Positions 34,021 through 42,625 of a stretch of DNA of 64,000 nucleotides are shown here, piece by piece. Source of the stretch: Pseudomonas khavaziana (lineage in GTDB: Bacteria > Pseudomonadota > Gammaproteobacteria > Pseudomonadales > Pseudomonadaceae). Each line of letters begins with the position of its first letter. Within the stretch, counting starts at the first letter, position 1. The stretch covers positions 1 to 64,000 of the forward strand of contig NZ_JAHSTT010000017.1 in assembly GCF_019145205.1 (NCBI RefSeq), read 5' to 3'. The notes under the pieces are model-generated. The model did not search any database. It was given only the letters and a program-made list of their open reading frames with translations, and was not told the origin of the DNA. The translations under genes were made by a program, and so were the position numbers.

Positions 34021-34565
34021 AGAACTTCGCGAAAAACGTCCGGCCTTATGGCCGCAATGTGTAGTAGCGAGCGAGCTGCACCAGAAGGTGCCCGACGCCC
34101 TTGTTCCCATTCTTGAAGGGTCCTTACTGACACACCCAGAAGCTCCGCAAATTTTTGTTGCGACAGCCCCGTCTTGCTTCTTGCTTCGGCAGCTTGGGTG
34201 ACCTCAACGTAGTGCACTGCACCGTAATTTCCCGCTTTGACATCCTGAATGGCGGCCAGTAATTCTTCGCCGATATTGCGTTTGGCGTCACGTGCCGGAA
34301 TACTCTCAGTGGTGCCCTTGCCATAAATCAGAAGTGCTACTACTGCTCCGCACTCCAATTGAGTGGTGTAGATAATTCGCACCGATCCACTTTTGCCCCG
34401 GCCCTCCATGCTCCAGCGTATCTTTCGGCAGCCACCTGAACGCGGAATAACATTCCCTGAGTCAGGATGGCTGGCAAGGAAAGCCATGAAAATACCTTTT
34501 TCCTCTTCAGTCCAATAGTCGGGCCATAGTCTGCTGAATAAAGGCGATTCTATGATGGTCAACAC
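34008..34565 (-). CDS. In-frame fusion of a RelE/HigB-like toxin and a HigA-like antitoxin
   Basis: A 185-residue ORF joining two normally separate proteins. The first half (about residues 1-95) is RelE/HigB-like (LTIIESPLFSRLW, GCRKIRWSMEGRGKSGSVRI, VVALLIYGKGTTESIPA). The second half is a HigA/NadS-type antitoxin (AKRNIGEELLAAI, then the Xre HTH GLSQQKFAELLGVSVRTLQ and WEQGRRAPSGAARSLL). They join without a stop through ...SIPARDAKRN..., and I see no in-frame start for a free antitoxin. The GTG at 34565 is preferred because a palindromic operator (34573-34589) lies just before it; an in-frame GTG at 34637 is the alternative. Whether toxin activity survives is unknown. Confidence 0.75.
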   Translation of the reverse strand: MLTIIESPLFSRLWPDYWTEEEKGIFMAFLASHPDSGNVIPRSGGCRKIRWSMEGRGKSGSVRIIYTTQLECGAVVALLIYGKGTTESIPARDAKRNIGEELLAAIQDVKAGNYGAVHYVEVTQAAEARSKTGLSQQKFAELLGVSVRTLQEWEQGRRAPSGAARSLLHIAAIRPDVFREVLSNA

Positions 34566-34572
34566 GCGAAAC

Positions 34573-34589
34573 TCTACGTCTTTGACGTA
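34573..34589. promoter_or_regulatory. Operator-like palindrome before the toxin-antitoxin fusion
   Basis: CTACGTC-TTT-GACGTAG, a perfect 7-3-7 inverted repeat 8 nt from the GTG at 34565. The HTH half of the fusion is a plausible autorepressor binding here. Confidence 0.6.
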
Positions 34590-34728
34590 GCCTCTGGCAA
34601 GAAAGGGCGGGCCAGAAAATCGCAGGTGAGAAGGCACTGCTCAAGAGGGTTTTTATCGCAAAATGACAGGCCACTTTGAGTTTGGGCGATAGGCAGGGGG
34701 CCTGAGAGGTTGGTTTGTAGGCGTTTTT

Positions 34729-35448
34729 TTATCGGTATGTACGAGCAATCCACGAATAGATCAACGTCCTGTTCTCCGCCGGGTGATGAGTCCTCCTGCG
34801 ATAGCTGGCAAACGCCGGCGAGGTGCAGTAGGTGCATACGTCACTCACCTCGATATGTTCGCGCTTGACCCCGGCCGCGTGCAGTAGCAGCAGCCCATAT
34901 CCGCTCAAGTCAAACCAGGCACTTCCTGTTTGCCTGGCATGGGGCGGTGTAATGTGCGGGGCTTGTAGCGGTGTCGGTTGCTCAACGCTCCAGGGCGCCT
35001 GGCCGTGCTGCCAAACGTGGCCTTGATCGGCTTGGAACTCGGCAATAAACGCCGCGCTCACCTCATAGCAGCACGGTTTGATCGACGGCCCAATCGCTAC
35101 TCGCAGTTGGTCTGCGTTAATGCCTTTATCTATGAAGCGCTGCACGGCATTGTCGATGATTCCGCGCTGCAAGCCCTTCCAGCCGCCATGGATGGCCGCT
35201 ACCCACTCACCGCCTGCGATCAGAATGGGCAAGCAATCGGCCGTGATGACCGCAATCGGCTGGCGGCTGTGTGTGAGCACCCCGTCGGCCTCAATCGTGT
35301 TGGCCAACTGACCCGGTTGCCACTCGATCGCCGACGCGCTGTGCACTTGTTTGCAAATGAACACGTCACCGGGTCGCAGGGGATCATCAATCGAGCAAAA
35401 ACCGTGATCGACGCCGGGGAGGGCATTGAGGCTATGGGCTTTGTGCAC
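34729..35448 (-). CDS. PgeF/YfiH-like purine nucleoside phosphorylase-family protein
   Basis: A 239-residue protein of the YfiH/PgeF (DUF152, multicopper polyphenol oxidase-like) family. Motifs: CKQVHSASA, ITADCLPILIA, VAAIHGGWKGLQRGI and the late SDVCTYCTSPAFASYRR, which supply the Cys/His metal ligands. Members act on purine nucleosides or edit peptidoglycan precursors. The usual pseudomonad pgeF sits next to rluD, so this may be a second copy. The start is GTG at 35448 with GGAG 9 nt upstream; the ORF is open to a TTG at 35469. Confidence 0.75.
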   Translation of the reverse strand: MHKAHSLNALPGVDHGFCSIDDPLRPGDVFICKQVHSASAIEWQPGQLANTIEADGVLTHSRQPIAVITADCLPILIAGGEWVAAIHGGWKGLQRGIIDNAVQRFIDKGINADQLRVAIGPSIKPCCYEVSAAFIAEFQADQGHVWQHGQAPWSVEQPTPLQAPHITPPHARQTGSAWFDLSGYGLLLLHAAGVKREHIEVSDVCTYCTSPAFASYRRRTHHPAENRTLIYSWIARTYR

Positions 35449-35475
35449 CGTGCATTCTCCTTTGATCAAAACACC

Positions 35476-37305
35476 CTAGTCGCCCAGCGCCTCGCCTTCG
35501 CGCCGAGGGTCGGCGCCGCCGCTCAGCGACACCTTGCCCTGGCCATCCCTTGTGCGCACGATGGCCTGCACGCCGCTGGTCATCTCGATTTCGCTGAGGG
35601 CATGACCTTTGTCCTTGAGTGCCTGTTTCAGCGCGGGGCTGAACAGACCAGTTTCCAACTCCGTGGCCCCGTTGCGGCTGCCGAAATTTGGCAGGCTGAT
35701 GGCTGCTTGGGGATCAAGTTTCCAGTCGAGCATGGCTACCAGGGATTTGCTCACGTATTCGATGATCTGCGAACCGCCTGGTGAACCGACGGTAGCGAGC
35801 AGCTCACCCGTCTGGCGGTCGAACACCAAGGTCGGCGCCATGGCTGAGCGCGGGCGCTTGCCGGGTTGCACGCGGTTGGCTACAGGCTGGCCGTTTTCTT
35901 CGGGAATGAACGAGAAGTCGGTCATCTGGTTGTTGAGCAAAAAGCCCTGCACCATCACATGGGAACCGAACGCCGCTTCCACCGTGGTGGTCATCGACAC
36001 CGCTCCGCCCTGATCGTCCACCGCCACCACTTGCGAGGTGGAGATGCGCAGCGGCGAGCGGTCTGGCGCATAGGCCACCTGCACGCCAGCGGGTTGGCCG
36101 GGCTTGGCCACGCCCATGCTGCGTTCACCGATCAGCGCGGCGCGCTGGGCCAGGTAATTGGGCGCGACGAGACCGGCAACCGGTACGGGGGTAAAGTCCG
36201 CATCGGCCACGTACAGCGCACGATCGGCAAAGGCCAGGCGCCCGGCCTCGGCAATCAAATGTATCGCTTCGGGTGTCGGCTCAAGCCCGGCTGGCGAGGC
36301 ACTCTTGATCGGTGTCATCGGTGCGATAGCCAAGCGAGGGTCGCGGGTTTCCAGTGCCTGCAAAGTCCCAAGGATCTGCGCCACGGCAATCCCGCCCGAG
36401 GAAGGCGGCGGCATGCCGCAGACCTTCCATTGTTTGTAGTCGGTACACAACGGTGCACGTTCCTTGGCGCTGTAGCTCTTGAGGTCGGCCACGGACAAGC
36501 TGCCGGCATTGCGATTGCCCTGCACCTTGCGTGCAATCTCATCGGCAATCGGCCCATGGTACAGCGCGTCCGGCCCTTCCTTGGCGATGCGCTTGAACAC
36601 CGCGGCCAGCGCTGGATTTTTCAGCAGCGTGCCGGTGGCTTTTGGCGAGCCGTCGGCATTCAGGAAGTACGCCGCCATTTCCGGCGATTGTGCGATAAAG
36701 CGGTCAGCTGCGATCAAGCTGTGCAAGCGCGGGGAAATAGCGAAGCCTTGCTCCGACAGGCGAATCGCCGGCTCAAACAGCTTGGCCCATTGCAGGTGGC
36801 CGCTCTTTTTGTGCGCCATCTCAAGCGCGCGCAATACCCCCGGCGTGCCCACCGAGCGCCCGCCAATCTGTGCATCGGTGAAGGCCATCTGCGTGCCGTC
36901 GGCGTTCAGGAACAGGCGCTCGGTCGCACCCGCCGGCGCGGTTTCGCGGCCGTCGTAGGCATGCACCTTTTGCCCATCCCACAGCATGATGAACGCACCG
37001 CCGCCAATACCGGAAGACTGCGGTTCCACCAGGGTCAGTACCGCTTGCATGGCAATCGCCGCATCGATGGCCGAGCCGCCCTGGCGCAACATCTCACGCC
37101 CGGCTTCGGCGGCCAGCGGGTTGGCGGCGGCGGCCATGTGGCGTTCGGCGTGGCGGGTGCTCAGGTCGGTGCGATAGCCCGAACCCAGCTCCGGAGCCGG
37201 TGGTAGTTCGTTGACGGCAGTGTGGCAGGCCGCAAGGGCCAGGGCTGTCGCGATGACCGTCAGGTGGCGGCGGGAAATCAAAAACACGCGCTGAACTCCG
37301 TTCAT
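35476..37305 (-). CDS. ggt: Gamma-glutamyltransferase
   Basis: A 609-residue Ntn-hydrolase precursor that self-cleaves into two subunits and hydrolyses or transfers the gamma-glutamyl group of glutathione in the periplasm. The N-terminus has a lipobox-like LALAAC (Cys27). The new N-terminal threonine lies in STSQVVAVD (about residue 400), followed by GGAVSMTTTVEAAFGS. The 28-nt gap to the upstream PgeF-like gene suggests a possible shared transcript, in the order ggt first. Confidence 0.92.
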   Translation of the reverse strand: MNGVQRVFLISRRHLTVIATALALAACHTAVNELPPAPELGSGYRTDLSTRHAERHMAAAANPLAAEAGREMLRQGGSAIDAAIAMQAVLTLVEPQSSGIGGGAFIMLWDGQKVHAYDGRETAPAGATERLFLNADGTQMAFTDAQIGGRSVGTPGVLRALEMAHKKSGHLQWAKLFEPAIRLSEQGFAISPRLHSLIAADRFIAQSPEMAAYFLNADGSPKATGTLLKNPALAAVFKRIAKEGPDALYHGPIADEIARKVQGNRNAGSLSVADLKSYSAKERAPLCTDYKQWKVCGMPPPSSGGIAVAQILGTLQALETRDPRLAIAPMTPIKSASPAGLEPTPEAIHLIAEAGRLAFADRALYVADADFTPVPVAGLVAPNYLAQRAALIGERSMGVAKPGQPAGVQVAYAPDRSPLRISTSQVVAVDDQGGAVSMTTTVEAAFGSHVMVQGFLLNNQMTDFSFIPEENGQPVANRVQPGKRPRSAMAPTLVFDRQTGELLATVGSPGGSQIIEYVSKSLVAMLDWKLDPQAAISLPNFGSRNGATELETGLFSPALKQALKDKGHALSEIEMTSGVQAIVRTRDGQGKVSLSGGADPRREGEALGD

Positions 37306-37341
37306 TTTGAGAAGGGTCTGTTGTCCTTGGGGAACTGCTTT

Positions 37342-38121
37342 TTACAGATAAATCGTGCCTTGCATATACAGCACGGCCTTACCGGAAATAATCACGCGCT
37401 CACCCTTAAGTTCACAACGCAACTGGCCCTTGCGCTGGCCGCCTTGCTCGGCGGTCAACTGCGATTTACCCAGGCGCTCGGCCCAGAACGGTGCCAACGA
37501 GGTGTGCGCCGAGCCGGTGACCGGGTCTTCATTGACCCCAACATTCGGCCCGAACCAGCGCGAGACAAAGTCAAACCGAGTGCTTTTGGCGGTGACTGCA
37601 ATCCCGCGTTTAGGCAGGCCCTTAAGTCGTGCGAAATCCGGCGTGAGCGCCGCCACCTGCGCTTCATCTTCCACCAGCACGATGTAGTCATCGGTGCCAA
37701 ACACCTCGGCATTTTCAATTCCCAACGCACTCAACATTCCGCTCGGTGGCTCGCAGCACTCAGGCTGTTTGGCCGGGAAATCCATCGCCAATTCATCGCC
37801 ATTGCGTGTCACCCGCAACTCGCCGCTGCGGGTGGCAAAACGAAGCACTTCGGGTGCATCGGCCAGCTTATGGATCAATACCCATGCCGCCGCCAACGTG
37901 GCGTGGCCGCACAGGTCCACCTCGACCTCGGGCGTGAGCCAGCGCAACTCATAGAAGTCGCCACGGGGGACGAAGAATGCGGTTTCGGAGAGGTTATTTT
38001 CCGCAGCGATATTCTGCAGTTGCTCATCGGGCAGCCATTCGGTGAGCGGGCACACCGCCGCTGGGTTGCCGCCGAAGGGGTGTTGGCTGAAGGCGTCGAC
38101 CTGGTAGATATCCAGTTTCAC
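37342..38121 (-). CDS. PhzF-family isomerase/epimerase
   Basis: A 259-residue PhzF-fold protein. The N-terminus KLDIYQVDAFSQHPFGGNPAAVC is the family signature, with the catalytic-glutamate segment NNLSETAFF and the second-half DLCGHATLAAAW. It is not part of a phenazine cluster, so it is a generic family member. The GTG at 38121 begins the conserved N-terminus; the open frame to 38157 adds 12 residues without support. Confidence 0.88.
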   Translation of the reverse strand: MKLDIYQVDAFSQHPFGGNPAAVCPLTEWLPDEQLQNIAAENNLSETAFFVPRGDFYELRWLTPEVEVDLCGHATLAAAWVLIHKLADAPEVLRFATRSGELRVTRNGDELAMDFPAKQPECCEPPSGMLSALGIENAEVFGTDDYIVLVEDEAQVAALTPDFARLKGLPKRGIAVTAKSTRFDFVSRWFGPNVGVNEDPVTGSAHTSLAPFWAERLGKSQLTAEQGGQRKGQLRCELKGERVIISGKAVLYMQGTIYL

Positions 38122-38213
38122 CGTGAGGCACTCCGTGTGTGAAGAGAGGCTGGACACTAACAGTGGGGTGGTGGAGCGTCAAAACACAGTTGGGGAATTT
38201 TTTTGCACGCATA

Positions 38214-38246
38214 AAAAACGGCCTACCTTTCGGTAAGCCGTTTTTA
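38214..38246 (-). terminator. Terminator of tRNA-Met
   Basis: A stem AACGGCTTACC/GGTAGGCCGTT, read on the minus strand directly after the tRNA, ends in six Ts. Confidence 0.88.
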
Positions 38247-38251
38247 GTACT

Positions 38252-38328
38252 TGGTGGCTACACAGGGACTTGAACCCCGGACCCCAGCATTATGAATGCT
38301 ATGCTCTAACCAACTGAGCTATGTAGCC
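38252..38328 (-). tRNA. tRNA-Met (CAT), elongator
   Basis: 77 nt including encoded CCA. Acceptor arms GGCTACA/TGTAGCC pair; the D-arm is AGCTCAGTTGGTTAGAGCA; the anticodon loop is TTCATAA (CAT); the T-arm is GGGGTTCAAGTCCCT. The pairing 1-72 is G-C, as in elongator tRNA-Met. It is the left edge of the type III secretion island. Confidence 0.95.
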
Positions 38329-38339
38329 AAGTGGCGCGC

Positions 38340-38368
38340 ATTATTCGCCTGGAACGGCAATGCGTCAA
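38340..38368 (-). promoter_or_regulatory. Sigma-70 promoter of tRNA-Met
   Basis: TTGACG (38368-38363), a 17-nt spacer, then AATAAT (38345-38340), 11 nt before the mature tRNA. Confidence 0.8.
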
Positions 38369-38632
38369 GCCTTTTTATAGAAAATTTTTCTACGCTTTCA
38401 ACTGTTTAAAGGAAAGCGCCGCTTTTGGCGACGGGCGGCAGGGGGGCGCGCCTCTCATTCGTCAATCCAATTCTCTACAGGCACGGCTCTGATTATCCGT
38501 GGAGGCGGCATGGATCGTGTTGGTCGCTGCCGAGGCCGCGCCGGATACGCTTTGGCTCGTTCGGCAATGCGCCTGGCCTGACGATGTTGGGCAGATATCC
38601 CTGTCGCCCAACGCTTGACCGGTTAAACCAGG
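38369..38632. other. Gap between tRNA-Met and hrpL, no gene recognised
   Basis: A gene-free stretch of about 260 nt. It contains a short coding-like frame (from GTG at about 38502, ending near 38621, reading ...TLWLVRQCAWPDDVG...) without a start site or a known family, and a weak inverted repeat TTGGGC...GCCCAA near 38586-38610. Nothing can be named. Confidence 0.4.
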
Positions 38633-39184
38633 TTACTGAGGCATTGTGTTGTGCGTGACCCGCTTGAGTTGCTCACGTGCCCGGGACAGGCGTGAGCGAA
38701 CGGTGCCGATAGGTATGTCCAATACGTCGGCGGTATCTTGGTAGCTGCCATCGGTCTCCAGTGAGGCATATAACGTTTTGCGCATCTCGGTCGGCAAGTG
38801 ATCAATAGCGCTCAAGGTGTTTTCCAGGCGACGATTGATCTCAAACTCCCAGTCCAGACTGTTGTTTTCTTCCTGGCCGTGCCACAGCGACTCATCGAAC
38901 TCGCAATGCGCGGGCTTGGCATACAAGCGTCGAAAGTGATTGCGGATCAGGTTCTGCGCAATGCCGCACATCCAGGTGCTGAGCGTTGCAGTGCCACTGA
39001 AGCGCTCGCGATTGCGCCAGGCCTCCAAGTAAGTCAGTTGTAGAAGGTCATCCGCATCTTCCGGGTTGAGCACGCGTTTGTGAATGAAGCGACGGAGTTT
39101 TTTCTGTTGGTCGTCTGTCAGGTGAAGCATGAATTGAGGCGAGCTGCCAACAAGGTGAGCTAAAGCTCCAATAGGGATATTCAT
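38633..39184 (-). CDS. hrpL: HrpL, ECF sigma factor of the type III secretion regulon
   Basis: A 183-residue ECF sigma-70-family factor (RspL in P. fluorescens). Region 2 contains PEDADDLLQLTYLEAWRN; region 4 contains YQDTADVLDIPIGTVRSRLSRAR. HrpL recognises hrp boxes (GGAACC-N15/16-CCACNNA), two of which head the operons here. Transcription is expected from a sigma-54 promoter just upstream, driven by HrpS. An AAGGA site precedes the ATG. Placed at the end of the cluster opposite the hrpJ operon, as in P. syringae. Confidence 0.92.
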   Translation of the reverse strand: MNIPIGALAHLVGSSPQFMLHLTDDQQKKLRRFIHKRVLNPEDADDLLQLTYLEAWRNRERFSGTATLSTWMCGIAQNLIRNHFRRLYAKPAHCEFDESLWHGQEENNSLDWEFEINRRLENTLSAIDHLPTEMRKTLYASLETDGSYQDTADVLDIPIGTVRSRLSRAREQLKRVTHNTMPQ

Positions 39185-39208
39185 GATGTTTTCCTTAAGG
39201 TAGACGCT

Positions 39209-39225
39209 GTCGAAATGATTTCGAC
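39209..39225. promoter_or_regulatory. Perfect inverted repeat in the hrpL leader
   Basis: GTCGAAAT-G-ATTTCGAC (17 nt, symmetric around one base), between the sigma-54 promoter and the ribosome site of hrpL. It could fold in the mRNA 5' end or bind a protein. No function known to me. Confidence 0.5.
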
Positions 39226-39236
39226 GGCTACCTCTT

Positions 39237-39254
39237 TTGCACCGCCTGTGCCAA
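39237..39254 (-). promoter_or_regulatory. Sigma-54 promoter of hrpL
   Basis: The minus strand reads TTGGCACAGGCGGTGCAA: GG (-24), exactly 10 nt, GC (-12). It matches TGGCAC-N5-TTGCA well. Predicted start about 39227, a leader of about 40 nt. It fits the known HrpS/sigma-54 control of hrpL. Confidence 0.75.
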
Positions 39255-39389
39255 CGGAGAATCTGCTACTAACTAGCTGTTTTATATGAATAAATACTTT
39301 ATGTTGGTGGCGATTTTGTGCAGCAGTTTGCAAAAGGCATCAGAGGCTCGTGCAGATTTTTTCACGCTATCGGTGGACCGGATTTCGAT

Positions 39390-39418
39390 GGAACCATCTG
39401 TCCGGGCTCTGCCACACA
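39390..39418 (+). promoter_or_regulatory. hrp box of the hrpJ operon
   Basis: GGAACC, 16 nt, CCACACA: a perfect match to the HrpL-dependent consensus GGAACC-N15/16-CCACNNA. It lies 31 nt before the hrpJ start. It drives hrpJ to hrcU. Confidence 0.92.
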
Positions 39419-39448
39419 GGGACAATCTCTTCCTGTACTGGCCTGCCC

Positions 39449-40504
39449 ATGAAAGTCGAATCTACCAACGAAGTGTCAACGACTCCGCGATTGGAACTGA
39501 ACACCTTTAGCCCGGCCGCCAAGCCTGAGCCGAGCAAAGGTGTTGATGAGCTTTTTCTGCAATTCAGCCAGGAGGTAGAACCCAACAGCCGCACGTTGGA
39601 CAAACGCAAAATCGGGGTGCGTGTGCCCCCGGTCCAGGCGTTCGCGCAGTTGTATGAGCAGCTGGGTCATCCGGCCCAGGAAAGTTTTTCGGCGATTGCG
39701 CGACGGATCAGGCTGCAATTGCTGATGCAGCCCAGCGTAGAAACATTGCTGGAATCCACAGGCGGTGACCCGGCCCGTACCTTTGTGGTACTCAAATCGG
39801 TGTTGGAGCAGGCCGATTCTGAAGCGCGCAAGTCCGAAGCTGCCCTGGCGCGGGATGCCATTGCCAAGTTAGAAATCCGCTTCAAAGGGCAGATCCAGGC
39901 AGGCCTGAATATCGCCGTGGCCTTGCAGCAGGCCGGTGGCGATCCTCAGGAGCGCCAGGCGTTGCGCGCGCTCTATTACGCCAGTGTGGTGACGCGCCAA
40001 TCCTTGGCGAGCATGATGCAGGCCCTGCTGGGCGTTTACGGCGACGACCGTTTTGCCCATGGGCTGAATGTGATGGCCAGTGCCTTGACCGCCGACATCG
40101 CGGCCCATGTTTCGTCTCTGCCTACGGCAATGTTGCGCACCCTGTTGGTGGGGCTGCGTAGTTGCGGGGCATTAAGCGGGGTATTGTGCAGCTGCCGTGA
40201 CTTCACCCAGAACCTGGCGACTGAGCTGCATGCGGTAAACCTGCTGCAGCGCCTGCTGGGTTACGCCAGCACCGGCATTGCCTCAAATGAAGTGATGCGC
40301 CTGGCCGAAGACATGGAAGGCAACACGTCCACGCTGGTGTCTCTGAATATGCTTTACCCGCTGTTTCAAAGCCTGCCGCTGGCGCTATGGCCGGATAGTC
40401 GGTCTCGCCAAGAGGCGCTGCATAATTTCCTGTTGGTGATGGATGAGCTTGCTCGTCAAGAAGGCATGACCCCTCGCTTGACCGACTCGAGCATTCTGGC
40501 GTGA
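39449..40504 (+). CDS. hrpJ: HrpJ, type III secretion gatekeeper (SctW)
   Basis: A 351-residue gatekeeper of the HrpJ/YopN/TyeA family, secreted itself and controlling the order of translocator and effector export. The ORF is open upstream to 39350, but the hrp box (39390-39418) lies in that part, so the ATG at 39449 is the first usable start; no strong ribosome site is seen. Overlaps hrcV by 4 nt (GTGA). First gene of the plus-strand operon. Confidence 0.85.
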   Translation: MKVESTNEVSTTPRLELNTFSPAAKPEPSKGVDELFLQFSQEVEPNSRTLDKRKIGVRVPPVQAFAQLYEQLGHPAQESFSAIARRIRLQLLMQPSVETLLESTGGDPARTFVVLKSVLEQADSEARKSEAALARDAIAKLEIRFKGQIQAGLNIAVALQQAGGDPQERQALRALYYASVVTRQSLASMMQALLGVYGDDRFAHGLNVMASALTADIAAHVSSLPTAMLRTLLVGLRSCGALSGVLCSCRDFTQNLATELHAVNLLQRLLGYASTGIASNEVMRLAEDMEGNTSTLVSLNMLYPLFQSLPLALWPDSRSRQEALHNFLLVMDELARQEGMTPRLTDSSILA

Positions 40505-42594
40505 ACGTGCTGTCCAGTATCAATGGCGTACTGCTCAAGCTGGCGCAGCGTGCCGAGGTCTTGGGCGCCGTGGTGATCATGGCGATTGTGTTCATTTTCA
40601 TCGTACCGCTGCCCACCTGGCTGGTGGACATCCTGATTGCGCTGAATATCTGTATTTCCTGTCTGTTGATCATGCTGGCGCTGTACTTGCCCGGCCCTTT
40701 GGCGTTCTCTTCCTTCCCGTCGATTCTGTTGCTGACCACCATGTTTCGCCTGGCGTTGTCGATCGCCACGACGCGCTTGATCCTGCTTGAACAGGACGCC
40801 GGCGATATCGTCGAGGCCTTCGGCAACTTCGTGGTAGGCGGTAACCTGGCGGTGGGTATGGTCATCTTCCTGATCCTGACTTTGGTCAACTTCCTGGTTA
40901 TCACCAAGGGCTCCGAGCGGGTTGCCGAAGTGGCGGCACGCTTCAGCCTGGACGCTATGCCGGGCAAACAGATGTCCATCGACAGTGACTTGCGTGCCGG
41001 TTTGATCGACGGCGAGCAAGCGCGCGACAAGCGTGAACAGTTGTCTCGCGAGAGCCAATTGTTCGGCGCGATGGATGGCGCCATGAAGTTCGTCAAGGGC
41101 GACGCTATCGCTGGGTTGATCATTGTGGTGGTCAACCTGCTGGGTGGGTTTTCCACGGGGATGTTCCAGCACGGATTGAGCGCTGGCGATTCGATGGCGC
41201 TGTATTCGGTATTGACTATTGGTGACGGCTTGATTGCGCAGATTCCCGCGCTGCTGATCTCCCTGACCGCCGGCATGATCATTACCCGTGTGGCACCGGA
41301 CAGGCACAAGGGCGTCACGAACATGGGGGCTGAAATCGCCCGGCAAATGACCAGCGAACCCAGGAGCTGGATGATCGCATCGGTGGCGATGCTGGTGTTT
41401 GCGATCGTGCCTGGCATGCCGACCCTGGTGTTTATCCTGATCTCGATGATGACAGGCGCCCTGGGTTATTACCTCGACCGTCGGCGCCGTAGGCAAGCGC
41501 AGCCAGAAGCCGAAGCTGTTGAGGCGCCGCGGCCCGAAGAAAACGGCAGGGAGGATCTTCGCGGGTTTGATCCGTCCCGGCCTTATCTGTTGCAGTTTCC
41601 CTCGGCCTTGCGGGGTACCCCTGAGGTGACGGACCTCATTCATGGGATCCGCCAGGTGCGAAACTCCCTGGTTGCCAATATCGGCCTGACATTGCCGCCG
41701 TTTGAGGTCGAGATTGATGACTCACTGGCCGACGATGAAATGCGCTTCTGCGTGCATGAAGTGCCTATGGTCAAGGCGTCGGTGGTTCAGCGAGTGGCCG
41801 TGGCTCGCTCTGCGCTTACGGTTGAGCCTGAGCATGGTGTACCGGGATTGGCCGAGCGCAATGAACAGGACTGGCTCTGGCTGCCACCGGATGACCCATT
41901 GCTCGATGACTCGCAGTTGGAGCGTTTCAGTGCGACAAGCTTGATCGTCGAGCGCATGAAGCAGGCGATGATGCTCAGCGGGCCACAGTTCCTGGGGATC
42001 CAGGAGAGCAAGGCAATCCTCAGTTGGCTTGAACACAATCAACCTGAGTTGGTGCAGGAACTGCAACGCATCATGCCGATATCGCGCTTTTCGGCGGTGT
42101 TGCAACGCTTGGCCAGCGAAGGGGTTCCACTGCGCGCCGTGAGGCTCATTGTCGAGTCGCTGATCGAATACGGCCAGCATGAGCGCGAGCCGGAAGCGCT
42201 GGCCGACTATGCGCGCATTGCCCTCAAGTCGCAGATCTTTCACCAGTACAGCGAGGCCGATGGCCTGCACGCCTGGTTGTTATCGCCGCAAACCGAAAAC
42301 ACCCTGCGCGAGGCTCTTCGCCAAACCCAGACAGGGGTGTTCTTTGCACTCGACAGCGACAGCAGCGCGGCGCTGGTCAGCCTGCTCAACCAGGCCTTCA
42401 GTGCCCGAGCCAAAACTAAAAGCGTGATGTTGGTGGCGCAAGACCTGCGCAGCCCCTTGCGGACCTTGTTGCTTGAGGAATTCAACCATGTGCCGGTGCT
42501 GTCGTTCGCCGAGCTGGGGAGCAACTCCAAGGTCAAGGTGCTGGGGCGTTTTGATCTCAGCCAGGACGAGTTGATGCACGGGACGTTGGCATGA
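40501..42594 (+). CDS. hrcV: HrcV, export apparatus gate protein (SctV)
   Basis: A 697-residue LcrD/FlhA-family protein. Seven or eight transmembrane helices lie in the first ~330 residues, containing the FHIPEP-like signature region (GNLAVGMVIFLILTLVNF, SERVAEVAARFSLDAMPGKQM). The C-terminal cytoplasmic ring domain binds chaperone-effector complexes. Starts with GTG inside the hrpJ stop region. Length matches the family. Confidence 0.95.
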   Translation: MNVLSSINGVLLKLAQRAEVLGAVVIMAIVFIFIVPLPTWLVDILIALNICISCLLIMLALYLPGPLAFSSFPSILLLTTMFRLALSIATTRLILLEQDAGDIVEAFGNFVVGGNLAVGMVIFLILTLVNFLVITKGSERVAEVAARFSLDAMPGKQMSIDSDLRAGLIDGEQARDKREQLSRESQLFGAMDGAMKFVKGDAIAGLIIVVVNLLGGFSTGMFQHGLSAGDSMALYSVLTIGDGLIAQIPALLISLTAGMIITRVAPDRHKGVTNMGAEIARQMTSEPRSWMIASVAMLVFAIVPGMPTLVFILISMMTGALGYYLDRRRRRQAQPEAEAVEAPRPEENGREDLRGFDPSRPYLLQFPSALRGTPEVTDLIHGIRQVRNSLVANIGLTLPPFEVEIDDSLADDEMRFCVHEVPMVKASVVQRVAVARSALTVEPEHGVPGLAERNEQDWLWLPPDDPLLDDSQLERFSATSLIVERMKQAMMLSGPQFLGIQESKAILSWLEHNQPELVQELQRIMPISRFSAVLQRLASEGVPLRAVRLIVESLIEYGQHEREPEALADYARIALKSQIFHQYSEADGLHAWLLSPQTENTLREALRQTQTGVFFALDSDSSAALVSLLNQAFSARAKTKSVMLVAQDLRSPLRTLLLEEFNHVPVLSFAELGSNSKVKVLGRFDLSQDELMHGTLA

Positions 42595-42625
42595 ACACAT
42601 CGCTAGAGTATGGGGGGATGTACTG

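Noticed and set aside
38425..38658. 77-codon plus-strand frame beside hrpL
   Set aside because: No start signal, composition typical of an out-of-frame translation, and it runs into the end of hrpL.
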